Shown: piece after piece, positions 17,966 through 33,900 of the stretch | Numbering within the stretch: position 1 is the first letter of the stretch | How the letters are laid out: every line of letters begins with the position of its first letter | Assembly (NCBI RefSeq): GCF_030622045.1 | Contig: NZ_CP130886.1 | Span: 4,906,001 to 4,970,000 of the forward strand | Origin: Planctellipticum variicoloris | Lineage (GTDB): Bacteria; Planctomycetota; Planctomycetia; Planctomycetales; Planctomycetaceae | Length of the DNA: 64,000 bases | Direction: 5' to 3' | The notes under the pieces: model-generated | Databases searched by the model: none | What the model was told of the DNA's origin: nothing | What the model saw: only the letters and a program-made list of their open reading frames with translations | Program-made: the position numbers and the translations under genes

Positions 17966-20617
17966 ATGGAATTGAAGACGACGCGTACGCTGCGCGGTCC
18001 AAACATCTGGACGCGGGCGACCGTCCTGGAAGTCGTCGTAGACTTCCGCGCTGAAGGCGACTTTTCGACAACTCAATGGAAGACACTGCGGGACCGACTG
18101 CGGCGGCTGTTCCCGGCGGTGCTGCGCACGGCGCAGACTCACGAGCACGAGGCGATTCGGACGTCTCCCGCGTCGACAGGGCTCGCACTGGCCGACCTGC
18201 TGGCCTCGGCAGCGCTCGCGTTGCAAAATGCGGCAGGGTCCCTGGTCGAATTTGCAAGAGTCTCCGAAATGCAGGAGCACGGGGTCTGCAAACTTGCGGT
18301 GCAGTATCGGGAAGAGCCTGTCGGACGGATGGCGCTGCAGACCGCTTTGCAGTTGCTTGCTGCGGCCGTTGAGGGCCGCGAGTTCGACGTCGAAGGCCCG
18401 GTCTATGAACTGCGCTCGCTCGACCAGAACATCCGGCTCGGACCGAGCACCGGCTCGATTGTCCGGGCCGCGCAGGCCCGGGGCATTCCGGCTCGGCGGC
18501 TGAACGAGCGGAGCCTCGTCCAGCTCGGACAGGGCTGCCAGCAGCATCGCATTCTGGCCGCCGAAACTGATCGGACCAGCGCCGTCGCTGAAGCGATCGT
18601 GCAGGATAAGGAGTTGACGAAACAGTTGCTCCGGGCCATCGGCGTTCCCGTTCCTGCCGGCCGTCCCGTGTCGGATGCCGAGGACGCCTGGCAGGTTGCC
18701 CAGGAAATCGGCCTGCCGGTCGTGGTCAAGCCGAAAGATGGCAATCAGGGGCGCGGCGTCGCCGTGAACCTGACGACCCGCGAGCAGGTGCAGCGCGCTT
18801 ACGCCGCCGCCCGCGAGGAAGAGGACGAAGTTCTGGTGGAGAAGTTCGCCGCCGGAGCCGACTACCGCGTGCTCATCATCGACGGCAAGCTGGTCGCCGC
18901 CGCCCGCCGCGAACCGCCGCAGGTGATGGGTGACGGACGTCGGACGATCGCCGAGCTGGTCGCGGAAACGAACCTCGATCCCCGCCGGGGGGAGGATCAC
19001 GCGACTCCGCTGAGCAAGATTCCGCTGGACGAGATTGCCGACGCGGTGCTGGCCAGCCAGGGGCTGTCGGTTTCGGCGGTTCCGGCCGCCGGCCAGGTTG
19101 TTCTGCTGCGTCGCAACGCCAACCTCAGCACCGGCGGGAGCGCCGCGGACGCCACCGATCTCGTCCACCCGGAAGTTGCCGCGCGGTGCGTTGAAGCGGC
19201 GCGGATGGTTGGGCTCGACATCGCCGGCATTGACGTTGTCGCTTCGGACATCAGCCGCCCGCTGGAGGACCAGGGGGGGATGATTATCGAGATCAACGCC
19301 GCTCCCGGACTGCGGATGCATCTGGAACCATCGTCCGGCAAGGGACGTCCGGTCGGCGAAGCGATCGTGGATTCGATGTTCGCACCCGATTCGAACGGAC
19401 GGATTCCGGTCGTCGCCGTGACGGGCGTCAACGGAAAGACGACCACGACCCGCCTGGTCGCCCACATCCTGCGGACGTTCGGCAAGCGGGTCGGCATGAC
19501 GTGCACCGACGGCGTTTACTTGAACGATCGCCGAATCGACACCGGCGACTGCAGCGGCCCGAAGAGCGCCCGCACCGTCCTCGCCAATCCGGCGGTCGAA
19601 GCGGCCGTGCTGGAAACCGCCCGCGGCGGCGTCCTGCGGGAAGGGCTCGGCTTCGATCAGTGCGACGTCGCGGTCGTCACCAACATCGGCGAAGGCGATC
19701 ACCTGGGGCTGAACGGGATCGACACTCTTGAACAACTTGCCCGCGTCAAACGGGTGATTGTCGAAAGCGTCGCCCCGCACGGCTGCGCCGTGCTGAATGC
19801 CGAGGACCCGCTGACGGCCGCGATGGCCGCGTATTGTCCGGGTCAGGTGGTGCTGTTTGCCCGCAAGGCCGACCACCCCGCCCTGCTGGCCCATCGCGAG
19901 CGCGGCGGCAAAGTGGTCTTCGTGCAACAGAACGCCATCTTCGCGGCGGAAGGTCGCTGGGAAGCGAAGATCGTCGCGCTGCAGTCGGTTTCGCTCACGT
20001 TCGGCGGACTGATCGGTTTTCAGGTCGAGAACACGCTGGCGGCAACTGCGGCCGCGTGGAATCTGGGCATTCCGATCGAAGTCATCCGGCTGGGACTGGA
20101 ATCGTTCATCAACAACGCCCAGCGCGTCCCGGCCCGTTTTAACTGCGTGCAGTTCCGTGGCACGACGATCATCATCGACTACGGCCACAACTCATCGGCC
20201 CTGCTGGCGCTGCTCGATGCCTTTCAGTTTCTGCCGCACGAACGCCGGCTGATCGTTTACACCGCGGCGGGCGACCGCCGGGATGAAGACATCATCCGCC
20301 AGGCGGAGCTGATCGCCCAGGGCTTCGACGAGCTGGTTCTTTACGAAGATCAGTGCACGCGGGGCCGGGCGGACGGCGAGGTCATTCGTCTGATGCGGGA
20401 AGGTCTGCAGAAGGGGACGCGTCTGCGGCACGTCGACGAAACTCGCGGCGAGATGATCGCCATCGAAATCGTGTTGCGCAAGATGCAGCCGGGCGATCTC
20501 GTGCTGATTCAGGCCGATCAGGTCGAGGAAGCGATCCGCTTCGTCGAACGCCATCTGGCGTCGCTCCCGGAAGAATTGGTGCGCGAACCCCGCCCGCAGA
20601 CCGTTACTTCCCGGTGA
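17966..20617 (+). CDS. cphA: Cyanophycin synthetase, second of the tandem pair, canonical motifs
   Basis: 883 residues from ATG at 17966 (AAGGA 7 nt upstream); 25 upstream codons are open but do not look coding. Same domain order as the first copy: N-terminal domain, ATP-grasp (GLPVVVKPKDGNQGRGVAVN), Mur ligase with P-loop TGVNGKTTTTRLV near residue 485, AVLETARGGVLREGLGFD, and the C-terminal lobe with DYGHN, GDRRDED and EDQCTRGR. These are the motifs expected of an active CphA. It starts 228 bp after the first copy and ends at a hairpin terminator, so the pair is probably one transcript. No cyanophycinase gene (cphB) is visible in the window. Confidence 0.9.
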   Translation: MELKTTRTLRGPNIWTRATVLEVVVDFRAEGDFSTTQWKTLRDRLRRLFPAVLRTAQTHEHEAIRTSPASTGLALADLLASAALALQNAAGSLVEFARVSEMQEHGVCKLAVQYREEPVGRMALQTALQLLAAAVEGREFDVEGPVYELRSLDQNIRLGPSTGSIVRAAQARGIPARRLNERSLVQLGQGCQQHRILAAETDRTSAVAEAIVQDKELTKQLLRAIGVPVPAGRPVSDAEDAWQVAQEIGLPVVVKPKDGNQGRGVAVNLTTREQVQRAYAAAREEEDEVLVEKFAAGADYRVLIIDGKLVAAARREPPQVMGDGRRTIAELVAETNLDPRRGEDHATPLSKIPLDEIADAVLASQGLSVSAVPAAGQVVLLRRNANLSTGGSAADATDLVHPEVAARCVEAARMVGLDIAGIDVVASDISRPLEDQGGMIIEINAAPGLRMHLEPSSGKGRPVGEAIVDSMFAPDSNGRIPVVAVTGVNGKTTTTRLVAHILRTFGKRVGMTCTDGVYLNDRRIDTGDCSGPKSARTVLANPAVEAAVLETARGGVLREGLGFDQCDVAVVTNIGEGDHLGLNGIDTLEQLARVKRVIVESVAPHGCAVLNAEDPLTAAMAAYCPGQVVLFARKADHPALLAHRERGGKVVFVQQNAIFAAEGRWEAKIVALQSVSLTFGGLIGFQVENTLAATAAAWNLGIPIEVIRLGLESFINNAQRVPARFNCVQFRGTTIIIDYGHNSSALLALLDAFQFLPHERRLIVYTAAGDRRDEDIIRQAELIAQGFDELVLYEDQCTRGRADGEVIRLMREGLQKGTRLRHVDETRGEMIAIEIVLRKMQPGDLVLIQADQVEEAIRFVERHLASLPEELVREPRPQTVTSR

Positions 20618-20648
20618 CGTTGGTTGGAGTCTGCGGCAGGAGATTCCG

Positions 20649-20687
20649 AACGCCCTCTGGTTCCCCGATACGACCGGAGGGCGTTTT
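20649..20687 (+). terminator. Rho-independent-type terminator after cyanophycin synthetase pair
   Basis: Stem ACGCCCTCTGG pairs with CCGGAGGGCGT across a loop, followed directly by TTTTCGTT. It lies 30 bp downstream of the second cphA stop and before the next gene's start at 20765. Confidence 0.65.
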
Positions 20688-20764
20688 CGTTGGATGCGAC
20701 GACTTGTGGTGACGGGTGTAGAATCGTCCCGCACTCTTGCCCTGATCTGGAGAATGCCCCCCGC

Positions 20765-22009
20765 ATGATTTTTGCCCCGATCACGTACCAGGCCCGCTGG
20801 ATCCTCCCCGCAGTGGGCGAGCCCGTCGAGAACGGGGCCGTCCAGATTGCCGGCGGAAAGCTGCTCCGGATCTGGCGGCACGCGCCGGATGACGCGGTTA
20901 ATCTCGGCAACGTGGCGATCGTGCCGGGTCTGGTCAACGCGCATACCCACCTGGAATTCTCCGACCTGACGCAGCCGCTGCAGCCGTTCCTCCCTTTCAC
21001 CGACTGGATTCGGGCCGTCGTCGGCTATCGGCGTTCCCATCCGGACGGCGTCGCTTCCGCCATCCGTCAGGGGCTGAATGCCTGCCTGCAATCCGGGGTG
21101 ACGCTGGCGGGGGAGATCGCCACGGCCGGCTGGAAACCCGACGACTATGCGAAGGGCCCGCAGGCGGTCGTGTTTCAGGAGTTGCTCGGGCTCGATCCGG
21201 ACCGGATTGTCGAACTGGTAACGATTGCGGAAGCCCATCTGGGCCGTTGGGCAGAATTCGACGGAAGAATTACCCCGGGCTGGAGTCCCCACGCTCCTTA
21301 CAGCGTCCATCCCGAACTCTGCCGCCGCATCGTTCAGCGGGCCGCGCAGCACAGAACCATCCCGGTCGCCATCCATGTGGCCGAGACGGCCGCAGAATTG
21401 CAGTTGCTCAAATCGGGCGACGGCGAGTTCCGCGACCTGCTGCAGCAGTTCGGCGTCTGGGAGGAAGGGCTTTTCGGAGGGCGTTCGCCGCGGGAGTTTC
21501 TGGAGCTGCTGTCCGAAGCGGACCACGGGCTGGCCATTCACGGGAACTACCTGACCGAAGAGGACCTGGTGTTTCTGGCTCAGAATCCGCACGTGACACT
21601 GGTCTATTGTCCGCGGACGCACGCGGCGTTCGGGCATCCGCCGCACCCGTGGCTCCGGCTGCTGAACCTTGGCGGTTCGGTGGCACTGGGGACCGACAGC
21701 CGGGCGTCGAATCCGGATCTGGACTTCTGGGCGGAGCTGCAGTTTCTGCAGGCCCAGTTCTCCGACGTCTCGGCGCTCGAAATCTTGTACCTGGCAACTC
21801 AGTCGGGCGCGCGGGCGCTGGGACGCGGCAAGAGCTGCGGCTCGCTGGCGCCCGGCAAGCGGGCGGACCTGGCGATCGTGGCGCTGGACGATCCGGCGTT
21901 CACGCATCCGGAACGGGACCTCTTTGCGCCGGGGAACCGAATCGTCGGCACGATGCTGGGAGGCGAATGGGTGCACCGCGCACCGGGGTTGTTGGTTGAG
22001 ACTGTGTAA
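20765..22009 (+). CDS. Amidohydrolase-family metal-dependent hydrolase (aminofutalosine deaminase/MtaD-like)
   Basis: 414 residues; ATG at 20765 starts the typical first beta strand (MIFAPITYQARWILP), with GGAGA 11 nt upstream. Metal-binding residues of the amidohydrolase superfamily are visible: NAHTHLEF (HxH near 59-61), HVAET (near 203), HGNYL (near 258) and the Asp of GTDSRASN (near 310). VNAHTHLEFSDL and GTDSRASNPDLDFW fit the group of adenosine-type or aminofutalosine deaminases, also annotated as chlorohydrolase/cytosine-deaminase-like. Substrate is uncertain. It follows the cyanophycin pair after a terminator, so a link to cyanophycin is not supported. Confidence 0.8.
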   Translation: MIFAPITYQARWILPAVGEPVENGAVQIAGGKLLRIWRHAPDDAVNLGNVAIVPGLVNAHTHLEFSDLTQPLQPFLPFTDWIRAVVGYRRSHPDGVASAIRQGLNACLQSGVTLAGEIATAGWKPDDYAKGPQAVVFQELLGLDPDRIVELVTIAEAHLGRWAEFDGRITPGWSPHAPYSVHPELCRRIVQRAAQHRTIPVAIHVAETAAELQLLKSGDGEFRDLLQQFGVWEEGLFGGRSPREFLELLSEADHGLAIHGNYLTEEDLVFLAQNPHVTLVYCPRTHAAFGHPPHPWLRLLNLGGSVALGTDSRASNPDLDFWAELQFLQAQFSDVSALEILYLATQSGARALGRGKSCGSLAPGKRADLAIVALDDPAFTHPERDLFAPGNRIVGTMLGGEWVHRAPGLLVETV

Positions 22010-22125
22010 ATTCGGAAGAGACAACCACGAATCGCACGAATGAACACGGATCGTGGGGAGGTTCAACAGAGACTGGTTTCCAGTTCGCCGGGGCGGTTCC
22101 GCTGCAGTTCCGAGGGAGACATCCA

Positions 22126-22536
22126 GTGCCTGATCTTTCGCTGTCACCGTTGGAAGATTTGCAAACTCGGATCGGGAAGCTGGAGCGTGTTCAGCGCCGC
22201 TGGCGGACGGCTGCCTTATCTCTGGGGGCCGCCGGGCTGCTGGCATTTCTGATGGGCGCGGTCGATCTCCCTCGCAAACTCGACCTGGAAGAACTGACAT
22301 TGCGGGATTCGAAGGGGAATGTGCGCCTTAAGATGTTCCTGCTCAACGATCATCCGCATCTGATGATGCTCGATCCCGACGGCATCCCGCGGAGTCAGTT
22401 TTCTGCGGAAATGATTGCCTTGCACGAACGGGGATGGCCGCGGATGACGCTGACGTCTGCGGGGAAACCGGCGATCGTCCTCTACAAGGACGACGGCAAG
22501 CCCGGCCGGCGAATCAGTGCTGCCGAGAAAGACTGA
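22126..22536 (+). CDS. Hypothetical single-pass membrane protein
   Basis: 136 residues from GTG at 22126, preceded by GAGGGAG at about 8-nt spacing. Residues 1-30 are charged with a heptad-like pattern (LEDLQTRIGKLERVQRRWR), residues ~30-47 are a membrane segment (ALSLGAAGLLAFLMGAV), and the rest is a short repeat-like domain with the pattern L-x-D-S/P-x-G-x-x-R (LRDSKGNVRLKMFL, MLDPDGIPRSQF). Similar small planctomycete proteins exist but no function is known to me. Topology suggests a C-terminal domain outside the cytoplasm. Confidence 0.6.
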   Translation: MPDLSLSPLEDLQTRIGKLERVQRRWRTAALSLGAAGLLAFLMGAVDLPRKLDLEELTLRDSKGNVRLKMFLLNDHPHLMMLDPDGIPRSQFSAEMIALHERGWPRMTLTSAGKPAIVLYKDDGKPGRRISAAEKD

Positions 22537-22551
22537 GGGGGGGCCAGTAAC

Positions 22552-22633
22552 GGGGTGGCTGGATCGAGCGTTCGAGCCGCCGCTTCCTGCGACCTCGCTG
22601 GGGGCGGCCCAAGGCGGCCGACCCCAGCCACCC
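22552..22633. repeat. Palindromic intergenic repeat, GGGGTGGCTGG family
   Basis: Outer arms GGGGTGGCTGG and CCAGCCACCC with a variable middle, about 82 bp, between two convergent genes. Related copies at 31106-31190 (inside a gene), 37382-37462 and 40821-40901. Confidence 0.7.
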
Positions 22634-22672
22634 GATGTCAGATCTCATCTGCACGAGACGCGACTTCGGGAT

Positions 22673-24823
22673 CTATTCGCCGAGCTTCAACTGGATCGAC
22701 TCGATTTTTCCCGCGAACGGCGACGGGCCCGTGTATTCGCCGACGCGACCGCCGCTGTCGCGGCCGACCTGCAGACCATCCGCGGGCTGCGAGAGGACGC
22801 CGCCCGGCAGTTTGCCCGTTTTGCAGGGCTGACCATCGAGGGTAACGGACAGCTTGCCAGAGGTCTCCAGGACGACAGACAGCGTGTGTTCGCCGCCGAA
22901 TTCGGCGGCGATGACCTGTTCGCTCAGCCTGTTGCCTCGGCGGAGACCGACGTGCAGCTTGCCGTCGTCGAACCAGAGGGCATAACCGTGGGCGCTGCCG
23001 CCCTGGGCGAGGAGTACGCCGGCGGGTCGTTCGGCGGAGTAGCGGGCGACGATCTCCAGGCGTCTGTTTTCGATGTCGGGGGCGTCGGCTCCTTTCAACG
23101 CGTCGCCGGCCTTCAGCTCGAACGACTTGCGAGGACTGCGAGCGGCCCTGGTCTTTGAGCCTGTCCGCCAGCCGCCGAGAGGCAGGACGCTGGCCCGCGC
23201 CGCCAATTCATTCCAGCGGGCCGACATCTGCTGAACGCGGCCGGGATGGGCGTCCGCGAGGTCGTGCAACTCGGATCGATCGGTCGCCAGGTCATACAGT
23301 TCCCAGGGGCGGTTCTCTTTGGCGACCAGCTTCCACTGGCCGTCGCGGATCGCCTGGTTCCCTTCGTGCTCCCAGAACAGCGGCTGCGGGCGGTCCAGCG
23401 ACTTTCCCGCAAAGGCAGGGCGCAGGCTGACTCCTTCGCGCGGCGTCACGGGCTGCCCGTTTCGCTCGGTCGGATACTTCGCCCCGGCGACGTCGATGCA
23501 AGTGGCCATCAGGTCGATCAGGTGTCCGGGCTGATGTTCGATCTCGTTCGTTCGTTTCAGCCCCTGCGGCCAGTGAGCGATCAACGGAGTGGAAATGCCC
23601 CCTTCATGCACGAAGTGTTTGTATTCACGGAACGGGGTGTTGCTCGTGTTGGCCCAGTCGGGGCCGTAGGCGATGTAGGTATCGGGACCGCCGGGCAGAT
23701 GTCCCGGCCCCATCACCACGGGCCGGCCGTCGCGAGTCTGGGCCGGAATCACGTCCAGCCGGACGGCGTCGGCGGCGATGACGGGATGCATCGTTTCCTC
23801 GCGGGCTTTCCGGCCGACGGTCTCCTGGCAGCCGCCGTTGTCCTGCAGGAAGAAGATCAGCGTATTATCAAGCTGCCCCTGCTCACGGAGGGTCTGGACG
23901 ATGCGGCCGATCCCCTGGTCCATCGCGTCGATCATGGCGGCATAGACTTCCATGCAGCGGGCTTCCCATTCCGGGTACTCCTGGCGAGACCAGTCTCCTG
24001 TCTGCGGACTGAGTTCGACCGTGGGAGGAATCAGGCCCAGTTCTCGCAGTCGTTCAAACCGCCGTTTGCGAATTGGTTCGTAGCCCGCATCGTATTTGCC
24101 GCGGTAGCGGGCGACGTCGGCCTCCAGCGCGTGCATCGGCCAGTGGGCGGCGGTGTAGGCCACGTACAGGAAGAAGGGTTTGTCGGCCTGTTGCTGGCGA
24201 TGCTCCATTACGAACCGGATGGCATGGTCGCTGATGGCGTGCGTGTAGTAGTACGTTTCCGGCTTGTACTCGGGATCGGCGAAGGGGGAGATCATCGTGT
24301 TGTCGCGGGTCAGCGTGCCGGGATCGTAGAAGCTGCCCGCGCCGGTGATCGTGCCGTAGAACCGGTCGAACCCGCGCTGCAGCGGCCAGTTGTGTTTCGG
24401 GCCTTCCGGTTTGACCTGATCGTTGCGGACGACGTGCCACTTACCGGTGGCGTAGGTCGCGTAGCCGGCCGGGCGGAGGGCTTCCGCGATGGTGACGCAG
24501 TGTTCGTTGAGCCCGCCGCTGTAGCCGGGATGGCCCCGGTCCTCCGTCATGTGGCCGACGCCGGCCTGATGGGGATAGAGTCCCGTCAGCAGGCAGGCCC
24601 GCGTCGGGCAGCAGCGGCCGGTGTTGTAGAACTGCGAGAACCGCAGGCCATTTGCGGCGAGGCCATTCAGATTCGGAGTGTTGATCTCGCCGCCGTAACA
24701 GCCGAGGTCCGAGTAACCCATGTCGTCGGACAGGATGACGATCACGTTCGGCCGGTCGGCGGCGGAAAGGGGCATGATGCACGCGAGGAAGATGGGCAGG
24801 CAGCACAGCAGGCGGGACCACAT
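22673..24823 (-). CDS. Secreted sulfatase with C-terminal LamG-like domain
   Basis: 716 residues from ATG at 24823, giving a signal peptide (MWSRLLCCLPIFLACIMPLS then AADRPN). The sulfatase core shows the metal ligands in VILSDDMGYSD, the formylglycine signature GRCCPTRACLLTG near residue 70 (CxPxR, with the first Cys converted to formylglycine by a maturase), and QDNGGCQE further on. Residues after ~530 form an extra domain (FELKAGDALKG, ADGLQVGRDSGG, KIESIQLKLGE) resembling a concanavalin-like/LamG fold often attached to planctomycete sulfatases. Role: hydrolysis of sulfate esters, probably of sulfated polysaccharides. No neighbouring maturase is seen. Upstream lies a MITE-like element. Confidence 0.9.
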   Translation of the reverse strand: MWSRLLCCLPIFLACIMPLSAADRPNVIVILSDDMGYSDLGCYGGEINTPNLNGLAANGLRFSQFYNTGRCCPTRACLLTGLYPHQAGVGHMTEDRGHPGYSGGLNEHCVTIAEALRPAGYATYATGKWHVVRNDQVKPEGPKHNWPLQRGFDRFYGTITGAGSFYDPGTLTRDNTMISPFADPEYKPETYYYTHAISDHAIRFVMEHRQQQADKPFFLYVAYTAAHWPMHALEADVARYRGKYDAGYEPIRKRRFERLRELGLIPPTVELSPQTGDWSRQEYPEWEARCMEVYAAMIDAMDQGIGRIVQTLREQGQLDNTLIFFLQDNGGCQETVGRKAREETMHPVIAADAVRLDVIPAQTRDGRPVVMGPGHLPGGPDTYIAYGPDWANTSNTPFREYKHFVHEGGISTPLIAHWPQGLKRTNEIEHQPGHLIDLMATCIDVAGAKYPTERNGQPVTPREGVSLRPAFAGKSLDRPQPLFWEHEGNQAIRDGQWKLVAKENRPWELYDLATDRSELHDLADAHPGRVQQMSARWNELAARASVLPLGGWRTGSKTRAARSPRKSFELKAGDALKGADAPDIENRRLEIVARYSAERPAGVLLAQGGSAHGYALWFDDGKLHVGLRRGNRLSEQVIAAEFGGEHTLSVVLETSGKLSVTLDGQPCKTGKLPGGVLSQPADGLQVGRDSGGRVGEYTGPSPFAGKIESIQLKLGE

Positions 24824-24908
24824 GGCGTTACTCCTCGTTGATCCTCGGGTCGAACATTGGGGTGCTGGGGCGGAGTCTTCGACGAATCGGCGCCAGTGAG
24901 ACCACCTC

Positions 24909-25061
24909 AATCACCGGCCACGAATGTGACGCGTCGTCTGTTCTCCGTGGACGACAGCCCGACATCTTCGAAGACCCTCACCCTGGCCCTCTCCCACTGA
25001 AGACAGCGGGAGAGGGGACACGACGAAAAGACGCACTGTTCGAGAATCGATGCCGGTGATT
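24909..25061 (+). mobile_element. MITE-like element, copy 2 (IS630-related ends)
   Basis: 153 bp. Left end AATCACCGGCCACGAATGTG is identical to the right end of the IS630 element; the other end (reverse complement) AATCACCGGCATCGATTCTC resembles its left end. The centre has the hairpin arms CCTCTCCCACTG and CAGCGGGAGAGG. Flanking dinucleotides are TC and CA, so no TA duplication is preserved. Confidence 0.82.
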
Positions 25062-25116
25062 CAGGAGACTGGGTCGTCGAAGACTCCGACGCCAGCCACT
25101 CAGCCACTCGTTTCCT

Positions 25117-25203
25117 GCTCTCTCCGTGCCCTCAGTGCATTCCGTGGTTCACACTCTTCCCATTCATTCGCGTTCATTCGTGCAATTCGTGGTTGTCTCT
25201 TTC
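25117..25203. repeat. Intergenic repeat, CACGAATCGCACGAATG family
   Basis: Contains ATTCGCGTTCATTCGTGC and AATTCGTGGTT, the reverse complement of a motif also found at 22023-22050 and 58765-58801. Confidence 0.6.
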
Positions 25204-25223
25204 CGCACGTCAGAACGCAAAGC

Positions 25224-26387
25224 CTACCAGTCGACTGCCAGCATCATACAGTTGAGCCCGCTGCCGATCCCCAGCAGGGCGACGCGGTCACCCTTCTGCA
25301 GGAAACCCCGTTCGTCGGCGATGGCCGCGGTGATCGGCAGCGAGACGGTGCCGATGTTTCCCAGGTATGGATACGTGCAGAAGTCGCGGTCGACGGGGAT
25401 TCCCAGCGACTTGAGCACTTGATCGCGGTGCCCCTTGCCGACCTGGTGGCAGATCACCTTGTCGATCTGTTCGGGCGCCAGCCCCACGCGGGACAGAAAC
25501 GACTGCCACGTTTTGTGCCCCAGCTCCACGCCGAACTTGAGGACCGAAATCGAATCGGTCTGCATCACCTGTGTAAACGCGTGCGACAGCCGGGCCGGCA
25601 GCAGGCCGCTGACCTTCTGCTGAATGAGCTGCGGCACGAGATTGCCGAGCCGGGTCTGCGTGACGGCGGACGGCAGCAGGTTGCCGACGCGATCGACCGC
25701 CGCCGGGAGCGTCGACTCGAAGCCCCACGTGCAGAGCCCGTGATGCTCCGGAGCGGACTTGATGGCCCCTCCGAGCAGGCGGTGGGCGTTCTCCCGGCCG
25801 AACGAGCCGTCGGTCATCAGGACCGCCACGGCCCCGGAGCCCCCCGTCAGCGTGGCCAGCGACTGGGTCAACGACTCCATGCTCATGTCTTCGAGCAACC
25901 GTTGGATCGTGTATTCGACGATTTCCCGAGACGACTCGCACGAGACCACCATGCCGGCGCGGATCTGCCCCAGCTCGATCCGGTTGGCGATCTCCAGCAT
26001 GCCGTTCAGCACGCCGAGGCAGGCGTTGCTGACATCGTAAACCGCCGCGTCGGGGCTGATGCCGAGATTGGCCGCGACGCCGCAGGCTGTGGCCGGTTCG
26101 AAGCGTTCGCGGCAGACGCCGGCGTAGATCAGGACTTCCACGTCGCGAGCGGCGACGCGTGTCTGTTCCAGCACCCGCCGGGCAGCTTCGGTGGCGCCGT
26201 CGGTCAGCGTCTGATCGGTCTCCCACCACCGGCGTTCGGTGATTCCGGTCCAGGCTTCGAGCTGCCCGACGGGGATCTTGAGCTTCTCGTAGAGGGGCGC
26301 GAGGCGCTGCTCCAGCTCCGCCGAGGTGACCACGACGGGCGCCAGCTCGTAACCGATCGCTTCGATGAAGACGCGCTGGTATTTCAT
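25224..26387 (-). CDS. oleA: OleA-type 3-oxoacyl-ACP/CoA synthase III (thiolase fold)
   Basis: 387 residues, thiolase fold of the KAS III branch. Catalytic residues: Cys in DVSNACLGVLNGM (near 122), His in ICHQVGKGH (near 314) and Asn in YLGNIGTVSLP (near 344). The closest pattern I know is OleA: the conserved Glu region CRERFEPATA, TGITERRWW near residue 50, and the C-terminus GDRVALLGIGSGLNCMM. OleA joins two fatty-acyl chains head to head, the first step of long-chain olefin synthesis. A FabH-like role cannot be excluded. It lies 90 bp downstream of the Pfa-like synthase gene on the same strand, suggesting that the synthase product may feed this condensation. No clear ribosome-binding site. 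Confidence 0.75.
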   Translation of the reverse strand: MKYQRVFIEAIGYELAPVVVTSAELEQRLAPLYEKLKIPVGQLEAWTGITERRWWETDQTLTDGATEAARRVLEQTRVAARDVEVLIYAGVCRERFEPATACGVAANLGISPDAAVYDVSNACLGVLNGMLEIANRIELGQIRAGMVVSCESSREIVEYTIQRLLEDMSMESLTQSLATLTGGSGAVAVLMTDGSFGRENAHRLLGGAIKSAPEHHGLCTWGFESTLPAAVDRVGNLLPSAVTQTRLGNLVPQLIQQKVSGLLPARLSHAFTQVMQTDSISVLKFGVELGHKTWQSFLSRVGLAPEQIDKVICHQVGKGHRDQVLKSLGIPVDRDFCTYPYLGNIGTVSLPITAAIADERGFLQKGDRVALLGIGSGLNCMMLAVDW

Positions 26388-26399
26388 GGAGTTGGTAAT

Positions 26400-26477
26400 T
26401 GGTTCTTTGTGATTGGTGATTGGTGATTGGTCAGTTGTCAGTTGCGTTGAAATCGCAATTCTTCCCGTTTCCGGCTC

Positions 26478-26502
<25 letters not shown>
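26400..26502. repeat. Short tandem repeats (GTGATTGG and CTCTCAA units) between synthase and oleA
   Basis: Runs of GATTGGTGATTGG (about 26410-26432) and of the 7-bp unit CTCTCAA/CAACTCT (about 26475-26500). The second run overlaps the last codons of the synthase gene (ending ELRVES) before its stop. Confidence 0.65.
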
Positions 26503-33698
<7,196 letters not shown>

Positions 33699-33900
33699 GC
33701 ATCCGCCGGGTGCAAACTTTGCGCAAACCGGCCAATGTCTCGGCCGGGGGAACCCGCCATGATAGGCAAGCCGGGCGGGTGGCACCAACCCACCCGCCTC
33801 CCCGCAGAATCGGTCAAGTCGGCGGGATCGCTACGACGATTCGAAACGACAGGGGCGCGAAGTCGCCGGGCGATTTCGTGCCCGCTGGGGGGGGGAAGAC

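Larger units (their letters stand above)
24824..25223. other. Intergenic region packed with repeats
   Basis: 400 bp between sulfatase and OleA-like gene. It holds MITE-like copy 2 (24909-25061) and a second block at 25117-25203; no gene could be supported. Confidence 0.65.

Noticed and set aside
17777-22300. Two long minus-strand frames (803 and 702 residues) opposite the second cyanophycin synthetase and the amidohydrolase
   Set aside because: Antisense shadows caused by high GC; no domain or start signal is recognisable, while the plus-strand genes have all expected motifs.
22537-22672. Short plus-strand frames after the small membrane protein
   Set aside because: They translate the GGGGTGGCTGG palindrome and the antisense of the sulfatase 3' end.
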